64,000 nucleotides of DNA from Flavobacterium phycosphaerae (lineage in GTDB: Bacteria; Bacteroidota; Bacteroidia; Flavobacteriales; Flavobacteriaceae), in contig NZ_JAAATZ010000001.1 of the NCBI RefSeq assembly GCF_010119235.1, positions 774,501-838,500 of the forward strand, in the 5' to 3' direction. The first letter of the stretch is position 1; every line of letters begins with the position of its first letter. A program made the translations under genes and the position numbers. The notes under the pieces are model-generated. The model was not told where the DNA came from and ran no database searches. It saw nothing but the letters and a program-made list of their open reading frames with translations. Of the stretch, positions 55,076 through 63,811 are shown piece by piece.

Positions 55076-58000
55076 TTATTCGATAACCAATTTCTGTTGG
55101 CTAACCAGCCCGTCTTTAGAACGCACCACTACTATGTATACCCCGCTTGGGTAACCGTCGGTGGCAATATTCCATTCCCCTTCGGTTTCCTGAGTATGGT
55201 AAGTAGCCACTATTCTACCGGTTAAATCATAAATACTAATAGCAACAGCACTACCAAAGTCTTTATACTGCACAGCAACCTGTGTTTTGGCAGGGTTAGG
55301 CACTATGACTAAGCTGCCATGAGTTGGTGCCGAAACCAGTTTAGTCTGCCCTACCCCCTCGCAAGTAGGCAAATCAAGGGTAAAGTCATAAGTGCATGGT
55401 TTATCATCATCAGTAGTGGAAAGCAGTAAGTGAATAATTCCCCCTGAAAAATTGGGTCCTACCGGAATCATTACAAAAGGGTAGATGTGCGCCCCTGCAT
55501 TGAGCATAAAACTAGTAGGCACCACCACCACATCGTTATTAGAAGCGGTTAGGGTTACTGCCCCAGCCAAAACAGAATCTATTTTTATATAAACATTAAA
55601 CGAGCATATTGGGCCATCTATTCTTCCTATTTCGAGGATATCTACCGACTTAATATCGCATTTTTCACAAAGATTAGCCACATAATCCAGTGGTTTGCTG
55701 GTAAAAGCACATCCGCCGGCATTTAACACTAAATTATAAGTACCGCTGGCGCTTACCGGCATTGGTGGTGTAAAACCGGTCCCCTCTCCCAGTACTTCAT
55801 TATTAAACAGCCATGTCCATTGGTCTACCGGCTGGCTGGGACCGATAAGGGTACCCTGCCCTTCTCTGACGCAGGTGGTTTGACAACCCGAAGGGAAGAC
55901 CCACATAAAATCATCGGGTTTTTTAGGCACATCAATCTGTTCAACACTACTGCACCCGTCAACGGTAATACGCACCTGATAAGGCCCGCCGTCGGTAACG
56001 GTTTGGGTGGCACCACTCACACCATTGCTCCAAGTAAACTGCCCGTCAACTTCAGACGTGGCCGACAGGTTGATATGATAATACGGTAATGACTCAACCT
56101 GACCGGGGCATATCACTTCTTGCGAAATAACCGGTGCCGGTGGTGAGCTTTTCACGGTTACCATTTGTGATACCGAAGCCCTACACCCCTGACTTGAAAT
56201 AGCCGTGGCCATCACGGTATAATTCCCGGCAGCCAACCCACTCAGTTGCAAATAAGGGTTGTCTTGATAGGTGGGAAGTGGTCTGTTTTCTTGGTCGTAT
56301 AGTATGCTCCAATTTAGCTGCGTAGTATTGGCCGTAGCATGAACCGTAAAGGCATCGCTGTCACATACTACTGTTGGGCCATCCAGTTTAACGCTTGGCA
56401 ACGGATAAAACACCGGCATAATGCGGTTGGGGGTATCGTATTTACAATCATTTTTAGCCACCTTAACCCAATAAAACCCGGGCTTAGTTACTGTTATGGT
56501 AGGAGTGTTGCCTACCAAAGGAACAGGGGTTTGTCCGTTCATCCAAGTATAGGTTAACGGATTACAATCGTCAATATTAGGAGCCGTAGTACCGGGTTGG
56601 TAGCTCAGCGTTACAGGAGTACCCGTACAAACTCTTGGATTTTCCGGAGCACTGGTTACGGTACCGTTAAAACATTTTTTGGGTATGGTAACCGTTACAC
56701 TTTTATTCAAAACGCAACCGATAGCATTGGTAATGGCCACCGTAACCGTTTTGTTGCCGTCACTGCTAAAAACACGCTGGGTTTCATAGAGCGTGCTTTG
56801 GGCACCCGGTTCAAAGGTCCACAGATAACTACTAGTTGAAATTGAAGGCAAATCAAGTTTAAACGTTACAGCCGTATCATGGCAATTCACCGGATTGGGG
56901 GTAACTGTTATATTCTGATCGGGTAAGGTGGTCAGCGCCATGTTAATTATTCTTTGGCAAGTAGGCTGTGCAGTGTTTGCCGGATATTCTCCGTTGGCAA
57001 TTACTTTTATTTGGTAAGTGCCTGCCGCAAGATTATTAATAGTAGAACCGCTTACGGTAGTCCAACTACCGGTATTGCCCAGACGGTATTCGTAGGTAAT
57101 GGTGGGGCTGGTTACCAAGGCAAAAAAACTGGTTTTATCAACCAAAGTCACATTAAAGCTATTGTTGCCATTACAAACCGCATTATATGCCACATCCGGT
57201 ATATAAGGAACCAGTACTGTTTTAGGCTCTGCAAAAGGGCAAAATTCACCCTCGGCATTAAGATAGTACCCCACACAATACGTATGAAACTCTCCCGGTT
57301 TCGAAGGGATAAAAGTAGTGCCGGTATACCCGGTTAAATTCACATTAGGAGGGCCAACAATAGTCCAGTCTATGTGATCCGAATTACCTGAAGCGGTTCC
57401 TACCAGGTTGATAAAGCCTCCGTTTTGACCACAATCGTAGGCAGAAGAATTTGTGATTTCATGACTTCCTTCATAGATACACGCTTCCTCATCGCAATGT
57501 TGTCTGATGATTATAGCGTTAGAGTTGGTCTTACACTGTAAACTGTTAGTAACTGTAAAGTAGTAATTCCCAAATCCCATTGCCGGTGTAATTGTTAACG
57601 TTGTACCCGTTTGCCCTGTTAACAATGTTGAACCGTTATACCACTGGTAGGTATTACTTGGGTCAATAGAAGACGCCACGGTTAAAGTAGCTGCGATAGC
57701 GGATTGCAAACAAAAGGCATTGGCTTCGGTACTCAAAGATGCTGCTGCCGGTGGACCCGGTAAAACTGTAACAGCTACACTAGCCGTATTAGTTGTTCCG
57801 ACACAACCGTTAGGATTGGTGATAAACACCTTAACGACATGTCCAACATTGGCAACTGTGGTATTAGAATAAGCATAGTGGTTGTTACTAAGGCTAGCAG
57901 AAGTATTTCCGCCACCATAATTCCAAGTAGCCGATCCGGTGGTTATAGGCTGATTAGTAGCCTCATCCTTAACGGTGAAATAGATATCCTCTCCACTACA

Positions 58001-60160
58001 AACAGTTGTTGGGCTTGCTGACAGGATAATTTTCGGAACAGGTGTGATAGTAACCGGAATAGAAATTGTTACGCTTAAAGTACATTTAGTTATGGTTAAA
58101 AGCAAATTAGTTGTTGTCGCCACAGTAACATTATTCCAAAGTATTTTAGCTCCGGTATTGCCATCTTGCCCTTCGGTGATGCTCCCCAAAGCCGGATCTT
58201 CAATTCTCCAACTGTAACTTTCTCCTTGGTTATACGTTGAATTTGTATTGGTAAAATTGGCCCAATAGGTTTTATAGGTATTGGCACAAACTGTATCCGG
58301 GAGGTTATCATTAATTTGAGCATTAATTTCTTTGATAGGTACTGTGATTGAAAGTGGCGCCGAAGTACATGGAATTGGCGTTATGCTTTGAGTGCTGACG
58401 TTTATCACTGCCGGAGTAGCTCCATTAAAGCTAATTATCACTTCGTTACCAAAGGCAACTCCGTTCACAGCGCCTTCAATAGTACCATTAGTAACTGTCC
58501 AACGATACTGTATCAAAGGATTATCAGAGGCCTTGTAGCTATAAGGCGCATTAGGACATACTGCCAAAGTAGCTGCCGGCACATAAGGATCATCAGCTAA
58601 GCTCTCCGGGTCTAAAACCGTTATCGCGGGAGCAGTAGGCGGAGCTGGCAATGGCAAAACAGAAATATTCTTTTGTTGCGCCGGGCAAGTTCCAGATGCT
58701 CCTACTGAAAGCGAATAATTTCCCGGGGTAGTAAAGGTATACGAGAATGATTCTGCCGGGCTTGGATTACTTACCCCAACAGTGGCTCCATTGCTGTTTT
58801 TTAATATCCAAGTAGTCTGTTGACCGTTTGAGGTGTGATAGGAAGCCGTACTATTTTGGCATAGTAAAGTTGGACCTTCAAACTCTACAGGTTCATTCAC
58901 TTTGATTTCTAACCTAGCTGTACCTCCACAATGCAACAATGTATTTTCGTAAGTAACCAGTAAAGTATAAATGCCGGGCTGTTGTGGAAATAGAATCACC
59001 TGATTCCTTTGATCATTAAGTATCATAGTAACATTGGTTTCTGTAGGATCTTCCAATATACTCCAATGAAATTCAGTCGAAGGCCATTGGGGTAAACTGT
59101 AAATTGCCTGAGACTTAGCGCAAATTGATGTATCGCCATGTATGGTCCCACGTGTAGTAATCACCGGTATTTTTATAGTAGTAGGTAGTAAACATTTGAG
59201 TTCACATTCGGTTGGTACAAAGGTCAAATAACCAAAACCATCAGTACCAATATTGTTCCAAGTTACGGTAGCATCCCCATTTTGTTCATTTACTATCGGT
59301 TGGTCAATGGTTCCGGCTGAATTCCACACATACTTGTCTTTACATATAGTTTTGCCATCAAATGGCAAGGAGTAAGTTACGGTTTCCCCCTCACAAACTA
59401 CACCAGGACATTGAATATCGAACCCTCCACCACTTTTTACATAAACCATTCTTCTAAATTTAGCACTACAATTACATTTGTTGTATACCGTCAAAGAAAC
59501 TTCGTAAGCTCCTTCTTCGGTGTAGAAATGACTTGGTTCAAAAGCAGTTGAGGAAGATCCATCACCAAAATCCCAAAAATAACTCACCAGCTCACTACCG
59601 TTATTTACTGTTGATGCATTTTCGAAATAAATAGTTTGATTAGCACAAGCATAAATTTCACTTGGTCTGGGTGGTTGCGGTGCATCAGGAATATCAGGAT
59701 TAAAAACATAACCTGTAACCGTATTAACATTAAAGCTAGCTTTTGGTATAATAATCCTTTCAATACAAAGCGTTTTGTTAATTACTCCATTTGGAGTAGA
59801 CAGCACTATAGTAATTCCACCGTTTCCGGCAGCTCCCCATTGTACAACACAATTAGTGCTGGTTGATGTTATTACTGTACCACCGGTTATCACCCATTGT
59901 GTATTGGGTTCAGGACCTAACTCACCGGAGAGTGAATAAGTAACCACGCTTTTTTCGCAAACGTTCAAGCATTGATCTGCAGCAATATTCTCTAAGTATA
60001 TTTTTCTATCCCCTTCTTGTGTAAAATAGGTTTGACATCCCACTTCTCTGTCCCAACTAATAGAAACACCCGAAGCTTGACCAAACGATGAATGGGCTTT
60101 GAAAAGAAGTACTCCAAATACTACTGCATAAAGTATTTTTTGAATTAATTTTTGTTTCAT
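55076..60160 (-). CDS. giant PKD/Ig-like secreted protein, T9SS cargo
   Basis: The 1694-residue protein has a signal peptide (cleavage near residue 28, after SSFGQ) and many beta-sandwich modules. One PKD domain is unmistakable at about residues 165-245 (SYFWDFGDGSSST, then VYNKC). Further modules resemble PKD-like or Ig-like 'gliding motility' repeats with recurring PGxY and Cys pairs. A T9SS type A domain ends it (VPNPAKTQVAV to QKLVIE). This is the usual form of Bacteroidota surface adhesins. It is the first gene of a run with three RCC1 proteins, which suggests that all four are deployed together at the surface (inference). Confidence 0.88.
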   Translation of the reverse strand: MKQKLIQKILYAVVFGVLLFKAHSSFGQASGVSISWDREVGCQTYFTQEGDRKIYLENIAADQCLNVCEKSVVTYSLSGELGPEPNTQWVITGGTVITSTSTNCVVQWGAAGNGGITIVLSTPNGVINKTLCIERIIIPKASFNVNTVTGYVFNPDIPDAPQPPRPSEIYACANQTIYFENASTVNNGSELVSYFWDFGDGSSSTAFEPSHFYTEEGAYEVSLTVYNKCNCSAKFRRMVYVKSGGGFDIQCPGVVCEGETVTYSLPFDGKTICKDKYVWNSAGTIDQPIVNEQNGDATVTWNNIGTDGFGYLTFVPTECELKCLLPTTIKIPVITTRGTIHGDTSICAKSQAIYSLPQWPSTEFHWSILEDPTETNVTMILNDQRNQVILFPQQPGIYTLLVTYENTLLHCGGTARLEIKVNEPVEFEGPTLLCQNSTASYHTSNGQQTTWILKNSNGATVGVSNPSPAESFSYTFTTPGNYSLSVGASGTCPAQQKNISVLPLPAPPTAPAITVLDPESLADDPYVPAATLAVCPNAPYSYKASDNPLIQYRWTVTNGTIEGAVNGVAFGNEVIISFNGATPAVINVSTQSITPIPCTSAPLSITVPIKEINAQINDNLPDTVCANTYKTYWANFTNTNSTYNQGESYSWRIEDPALGSITEGQDGNTGAKILWNNVTVATTTNLLLTITKCTLSVTISIPVTITPVPKIILSASPTTVCSGEDIYFTVKDEATNQPITTGSATWNYGGGNTSASLSNNHYAYSNTTVANVGHVVKVFITNPNGCVGTTNTASVAVTVLPGPPAAASLSTEANAFCLQSAIAATLTVASSIDPSNTYQWYNGSTLLTGQTGTTLTITPAMGFGNYYFTVTNSLQCKTNSNAIIIRQHCDEEACIYEGSHEITNSSAYDCGQNGGFINLVGTASGNSDHIDWTIVGPPNVNLTGYTGTTFIPSKPGEFHTYCVGYYLNAEGEFCPFAEPKTVLVPYIPDVAYNAVCNGNNSFNVTLVDKTSFFALVTSPTITYEYRLGNTGSWTTVSGSTINNLAAGTYQIKVIANGEYPANTAQPTCQRIINMALTTLPDQNITVTPNPVNCHDTAVTFKLDLPSISTSSYLWTFEPGAQSTLYETQRVFSSDGNKTVTVAITNAIGCVLNKSVTVTIPKKCFNGTVTSAPENPRVCTGTPVTLSYQPGTTAPNIDDCNPLTYTWMNGQTPVPLVGNTPTITVTKPGFYWVKVAKNDCKYDTPNRIMPVFYPLPSVKLDGPTVVCDSDAFTVHATANTTQLNWSILYDQENRPLPTYQDNPYLQLSGLAAGNYTVMATAISSQGCRASVSQMVTVKSSPPAPVISQEVICPGQVESLPYYHINLSATSEVDGQFTWSNGVSGATQTVTDGGPYQVRITVDGCSSVEQIDVPKKPDDFMWVFPSGCQTTCVREGQGTLIGPSQPVDQWTWLFNNEVLGEGTGFTPPMPVSASGTYNLVLNAGGCAFTSKPLDYVANLCEKCDIKSVDILEIGRIDGPICSFNVYIKIDSVLAGAVTLTASNNDVVVVPTSFMLNAGAHIYPFVMIPVGPNFSGGIIHLLLSTTDDDKPCTYDFTLDLPTCEGVGQTKLVSAPTHGSLVIVPNPAKTQVAVQYKDFGSAVAISIYDLTGRIVATYHTQETEGEWNIATDGYPSGVYIVVVRSKDGLVSQQKLVIE

Positions 60161-60249
60161 TGATTTTGTTTTGTTTTGTTTTCATTAAATAATTTTGGTT
60201 TGTTTTAAAATATAACTCCCTTATATTCTAAAAATTATAAATACTACCG

Positions 60250-60369
60250 CTAAGCCATAGCACCTCCTTTCTTAGTTAAGAAGCCAAAAAAAATAAAGTC
60301 GTAATGTGATTGTCGGAAGGAAATGGAGTGAGCGTTGTTTTTGTGATAGGACATATTTTGTGTTTTCAT
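60250..60369 (-). other. short leader ORF with internal strong Shine-Dalgarno sequence
   Basis: A 39-residue frame begins MKTQNMSYHKNN and ends FLTKKGGAMA. Its last codons coincide with GGAGGTGCT ATG GCT TAG, a near-perfect Shine-Dalgarno sequence in front of a two-codon ORF. A small hairpin, TTCTTA-AC-TAAGAA, precedes it. It lies about 90 bases ahead of the giant gene. Whether the 39-residue frame, the two-codon ORF, or neither is translated cannot be decided from sequence. Confidence 0.35.
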
Positions 60370-60443
60370 GAATTATGCTTCATCCCGCTCATCACCCAAA
60401 AAAGTAAACTTAGTTTTGTAAAGCTACTCCTTACAAACCACAA

Positions 60444-60469
60444 AAAAATCCCCAACTATGGGGATTTTT
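60444..60469. terminator. orphan terminator-like hairpin
   Basis: AAAAATCCCC (60444-60453) and GGGGATTTTT (60460-60469) form a perfect ten-base stem with a six-base loop. It is symmetrical, so it could act in either direction. No gene ends next to it, which leaves open a small transcript between the two divergent genes. Confidence 0.7.
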
Positions 60470-60608
60470 CGCTGATTTAATCGGTAAAAAGATTACAAAA
60501 AAAATATCAGGGCAACTTATGTGAGAAAAATGGTAATGCCGATAATGAGGCGGGACTGTTTTGAATTCCATTATTTTCAACTCAATTCCTAAAAAATTTT
60601 AACATTTC

Positions 60609-60685
60609 TGTGTCAACTTGGTGTAAAAATTAAATGTTGACACAAAAATTGTGGCAAACTTTTTGATTACGAGTAGTTTGACACA
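60609..60685 (+). promoter_or_regulatory. repeated operator motif TTGACACA ahead of the XRE gene
   Basis: The octamer TTGACACA occurs at 60637-60644 and 60678-60685, 41 bases apart, and in inverted orientation (TGTGTCAA) at 60609-60616. The first two sites form a dyad, GTGTCAAC-N18-GTTGACAC. The third overlaps TAGTTTG close to the start of the XRE gene at 60706. This is the arrangement of an autoregulated HTH gene. Confidence 0.6.
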
Positions 60686-60705
60686 TAAATGTTAAAAATT
60701 TTACG

Positions 60706-61266
60706 ATGAAGGATACTACTACACTAACCTCCTTATTGGGCCTTACACAGAAACAAATGGCGCTGCTATTGCAGGTAAACCGGTCGCAGTGGTCGATGTA
60801 CGAATCGGGCCAACGAGGATTACCGCTCGAATCGAGACAACTTTTAGCCGAAATGATTGGATTTTTAAAATTTGAAAACCAAGGAACAAAGGTACTGCGG
60901 CTCCTAAGAGAACAGGAAGAAGACAAGAAAAAGCAACTCGAAAAACAAATCAGGGCAAACGAACACCAGCTTTATGCCATTGCTAAAGAGCTCGAACTTA
61001 GCGAGGCAAAATACACCCGAAACCTGACAGCCGTTGGATTTGTTGATTATATTTCTTCGTTGTCCAACAGACCGCAACCGCTTGACACGGAGCTTTTAGA
61101 AGCTATTACAACTGATGCTGAGTGCGCCATCAGAAAATCAGGATTGGCCAGAGTTACTGCCTTGCAGATGCAACAGGAAGTCCTTGAGCTTGAAAAATTA
61201 ATTTTGGGCTCTGCACTCAATAAAGCGGTCAAAACCCTAGAGAAACTAAAGGAAGACGGGGTTTAA
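60706..61266 (+). CDS. XRE-type helix-turn-helix protein with coiled-coil C-terminal half
   Basis: The 186-residue protein has an N-terminal Cro/C1-like HTH at residues 7-55 (LLGLTQKQMALLLQVNRSQW, then SMYESGQRGLP). After it comes a highly charged helical segment, REQEEDKKKQLEKQIRANE, at about 65-110, then a second helical region to the end (QQEVLELEKLILGSALNKAV). No known ligand domain is recognisable. It probably binds the TTGACACA sites and forms a dimer or oligomer through the coiled coil. It is followed 117 bases later by another coiled-coil protein in the same direction. Confidence 0.85.
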   Translation: MKDTTTLTSLLGLTQKQMALLLQVNRSQWSMYESGQRGLPLESRQLLAEMIGFLKFENQGTKVLRLLREQEEDKKKQLEKQIRANEHQLYAIAKELELSEAKYTRNLTAVGFVDYISSLSNRPQPLDTELLEAITTDAECAIRKSGLARVTALQMQQEVLELEKLILGSALNKAVKTLEKLKEDGV

Positions 61267-61383
61267 TAAATTATTATTATCGCAATGAAATAGTTAAATA
61301 TTTCATAATTATTTACATATAGCACTGTTTTGGTATTGAATTTGTTTTTTGGCATAGCATTATAAATTTTAAATACTAATAAA

Positions 61384-61803
61384 ATGATTTACACAGTACA
61401 AAATTTAACACAGACAGTGGACTGTGATGTGTTATTAAGTCGAGCTCAAAAAAGAAAAGCGGATCTGAACCACAAACGGTATTCAGAAGAAAGTTTAACT
61501 ACCAAGTATGGTGAAACTTCCGAAGAAATTGAGACAACGCTACAGGTAACTATTGCCGAGATTGCAGCAGAAACCATCATTATCGATGGTCTTCCGGAGA
61601 GCAGTGTTAAAGCAGAGCACGTTTACAAGAAAAAAAATCTGGAGCACAAACAGATGGTCCTTGAACACCGTTTGGAAAGCTACGGAGTTGTGGCCTTACT
61701 GGAGCAGGAAATGGATTTAGGAATCATAGACCAGCAAATAGCAGAAGTAGAAGCCTTCATTACTGCTGTTAAAGCAAGGAAAGAAGAACTTGCCGCTGCT
61801 TAG
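61384..61803 (+). CDS. coiled-coil protein of unknown function
   Basis: The 139-residue protein has no signal peptide or membrane segment. Its first 40 residues are mixed (MIYTVQNLTQTVDCDVLLSR). The rest is acidic and helical, with heptad-like spacing (IETTLQVTIAEIAAETIIID, then a Lys-rich EHVYKKKNLEHKQMVLEHRL, then EQEMDLGIIDQQIAEVEAF). I recognise no family. It shares direction with the XRE protein and ends in its own terminator, so it may be a functional partner. Its helical character would suit oligomer formation. Confidence 0.75.
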   Translation: MIYTVQNLTQTVDCDVLLSRAQKRKADLNHKRYSEESLTTKYGETSEEIETTLQVTIAEIAAETIIIDGLPESSVKAEHVYKKKNLEHKQMVLEHRLESYGVVALLEQEMDLGIIDQQIAEVEAFITAVKARKEELAAA

Positions 61804-61825
61804 TTCTTAAAAGTGTTTAGTAGAG

Positions 61826-61856
61826 AAAGCCGTCCTTTTTGGGGTGGCTTTTTTTT
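61826..61856 (+). terminator. terminator of the coiled-coil gene
   Basis: AGCCGTCC (61828-61835) pairs with GGGGTGGCT (61841-61849) using two G-T pairs around a T5 loop, followed by eight T. It lies 25 bases after the stop at 61803. Confidence 0.75.
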
Positions 61857-61868
61857 ATGGTTGTACCA

Positions 61869-61985
61869 TAGCACGGATTGCAAATCCGCGCTATCCGTCG
61901 TTGCAAATCCGCGCTATCCTTCAGTGTCGTGCTATCAGTTCCGTTCCTCGCTAAAGAGAGATGGCGCGGATTTGCAACCGTGCCA
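61869..61985. repeat. REP palindromes on the 3' side of the RAYT gene
   Basis: TAGCACGGATTGCAAATCCG starts at 61869, followed by GCGCTATCC. A shorter TTGCAAATCCGCGCTATCC is at 61901-61919. The inverted partner GGCGCGGATTTGCAACCGTG begins at 61963. Outer units are inverted, giving a large cruciform-capable structure. Confidence 0.85.
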
Positions 61986-62000
61986 GTGCACATCTTCAAC

Positions 62001-62555
62001 TTAAAACAAATCCAGCAAAATAACCTCCAAGTCATTTGCTAAACCAGCATAATTTCTTGCTGAACTAAAATAATAGTCCTCAGGCGAAGCAACTATTTTT
62101 TCCTTCACGGGATTGTTATGTATATAATGAATTTTTTGTTTTATAAACCAGTTTGACTTCGCCAATTCTGCATGATAACCATCTTGCCACACTTTATACT
62201 GTTGTTCTCTTTTTAGATGTTGACATGCTTTTTGAAAATATGTCAACAACCATTCTCTTCTGCTTTCCGGCTCCTCGATAATAGTTTGTATAATTTTCTT
62301 GGAAGTAAATTTTTTAAAATCTCTGATGACATCAGATAACACAAATCCATCTGTTGCTTTGCAAAGCAAATGAATATGGTTACTCATAATACAGTAGGCA
62401 TAAATCTCTAAACCTTTGTTTTGCTGACAATATTGCAAAGCATTGATAATGCTGTTTTTTTGATTTAATCGTGTAAAAACATCAACCCAACCTACTGTAG
62501 TTATTGTGATAAAAAAGGCTTCTTCTGTAGTGGTAGCTTTATACTTGGTAGACAT
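62001..62555 (-). CDS. REP-associated tyrosine transposase (RAYT, Y1_Tnp family)
   Basis: The 184-residue protein has the Y1 transposase fold. The HUH metal-binding motif appears as SNHIHLL and the catalytic-helix region as YIHNNPVKEKIV. FFITITTVGWVDVF at the N-terminus and YYFSSARNYAG at the end are also typical. RAYTs are IS200-like single-strand transposases that mobilise or maintain REP palindromes. This one is bracketed by REP copies on both sides (61869-61985 and 62592-62821), so the gene and its targets lie together. Length is complete and no inactivation is seen. Confidence 0.92.
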   Translation of the reverse strand: MSTKYKATTTEEAFFITITTVGWVDVFTRLNQKNSIINALQYCQQNKGLEIYAYCIMSNHIHLLCKATDGFVLSDVIRDFKKFTSKKIIQTIIEEPESRREWLLTYFQKACQHLKREQQYKVWQDGYHAELAKSNWFIKQKIHYIHNNPVKEKIVASPEDYYFSSARNYAGLANDLEVILLDLF

Positions 62556-62591
62556 TCATTATTTGCTTTACTATAAATAATAAAAACTTAA

Positions 62592-62821
62592 TAGCACGGA
62601 TTGCAAACCTCGTTATTAGGTTGCAAACCGCGCTATCGGGTTTCTGCTAAAATAATGAATGTCGTAGAAAGGCGATTACACTTTTTGTGTACTTTTTAGT
62701 AGAGACACGGATTGCAAATCCGCTATCATTAGCACGGATTGCAAATCCGCGCTATCCGTCGTTGCGAATCGCGCTATTCGTCGTTGCAAATACGGATGGC
62801 GCGGATTTACAATCCGTGCCA
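62592..62821. repeat. REP palindromes on the 5' side of the RAYT gene
   Basis: Copies of GCACGGATTGCAAA occur at about 62594, 62706 (without the leading G) and 62732, with degenerate units between. The inverted copy GGCGCGGATTTACAATCCGT starts at 62798. The outer pair (62730-62757 and 62794-62821) forms a long inverted repeat that ends 7 bases from the OmpA-family stop codon. Confidence 0.85.
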
Positions 62822-62827
62822 TGTCAT

Positions 62828-63793
62828 CTAAAACTCATTCAACATCTTGGAAATTTCATCCAACTTAGGCGTTAATATAATTTCGATTCTTCTGTTTTTG
62901 GCTTTGCCTTCGGGAGTGTCGTTGCTCATGATAGGCGCAAACTCACCGCGACCGGCAGCCGTTAGATTTTTCTTTTGAATGCCTGCATTTTCGCCTAGGA
63001 TATTGACAATGGCTGTGGCTCTTTTGGTGGATAAATCCCAGTTGTTTTCGACCCCGCCACCAATGGCTCCAAAGATTTTATCATTGTCGGTATGCCCTTC
63101 TATAAGCACGGATATATCGGGGTTTTGTGCCAATACCTTGCCTACTTCGACCACTGCTTTTCTTCCTTCGGTACCCACGGCCCAGCTACCGGTTTGGAAT
63201 AACAGTTTGTTTTCCATTGACACGTATACCTTGCCGTTCTTTTGTTCTACCGTTAGTCCTTTGCCTTCAAAAGCATTCAGAGCCTTAGACAAGGTTTCTT
63301 TCAATTTCTTCATGCTGGCGTCTTTGGCCGCAATCATGCTCTCCAACTCATTGAGTCTTTTGGTGCTCGAAGCTAAGTCGTTTTTCAGTTTGTTCAAACG
63401 GTCTTGCTCTGCCGCCAAGGCTTTTTCTTTGGCTTCTAACTGTGCCAATAACTCGCGGTTTTTGTTCAGGTTGGTTTCTAAAGCATCGCTGCTGTTTTTT
63501 TCTAAGGCAGCATAAGAATCCTGTAGGGTTTTAAGGTTGTTGGCCGTAGCGGTACAATCTGCCTGGAGTTTGTCTTTCTCGGCTTTAAGCTGGCTCAGTT
63601 CTGCCGTCAACGCCTTGTTAATCGAGTCGTATTGGGCATTGACTTTGTGCAGTTCTTCATTTTCATCCTGCAAACTGCGGTTTTCTTTCTTTAAATCGGT
63701 GTACTTGTTTTCTAAATCGTTATAGATTTTTTTAGAAACACAAGAGCTCATCAAAACCAGTAGAGCTACCCCAAAAATTAGTCTTTTAATCAT
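62828..63793 (-). CDS. OmpA-family lipoprotein with coiled coil
   Basis: The 321-residue protein has a lipoprotein signal (LLVLMSSCVSKK, Cys18) and a long coiled coil at about residues 22-170 rich in Lys, Glu, Leu and Asp. A C-terminal OmpA/MotB peptidoglycan-binding domain follows at about 195-310 (VLIEGHTDND, NNWDLSTKRATAIVNIL, GRGEFAPI, KAKNRRIEIIL). It should tether the outer membrane to the cell wall. A signal or stalk role for the coiled coil is inference. It follows the partial gene at the window end by 18 bases. Confidence 0.93.
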   Translation of the reverse strand: MIKRLIFGVALLVLMSSCVSKKIYNDLENKYTDLKKENRSLQDENEELHKVNAQYDSINKALTAELSQLKAEKDKLQADCTATANNLKTLQDSYAALEKNSSDALETNLNKNRELLAQLEAKEKALAAEQDRLNKLKNDLASSTKRLNELESMIAAKDASMKKLKETLSKALNAFEGKGLTVEQKNGKVYVSMENKLLFQTGSWAVGTEGRKAVVEVGKVLAQNPDISVLIEGHTDNDKIFGAIGGGVENNWDLSTKRATAIVNILGENAGIQKKNLTAAGRGEFAPIMSNDTPEGKAKNRRIEIILTPKLDEISKMLNEF

Positions 63794-63811
63794 ATAATCT
63801 GTTTGTTTTGT

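Larger units (their letters stand above)
60161..60705. other. divergent intergenic region with leader features, 545 bases
   Basis: It contains, from left: an A/T-rich leader with TTTTGT repeats ahead of the giant gene; a strong GGAGGTGCT ribosome-binding sequence on the minus strand followed by ATG GCT TAG (60250-60258); a minus-strand 39-codon frame ending there (60250-60369); an orphan terminator hairpin at 60444-60469; and the operator region of the XRE gene (60609-60685). Confidence 0.6.

Noticed and set aside
60706..61803. Toxin-antitoxin module for the XRE and coiled-coil proteins
   Set aside because: Neither protein has a toxin fold that I recognise, the spacing (117 bases) is larger than usual and the HTH protein is larger than typical antitoxins. 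The pair remains unexplained.
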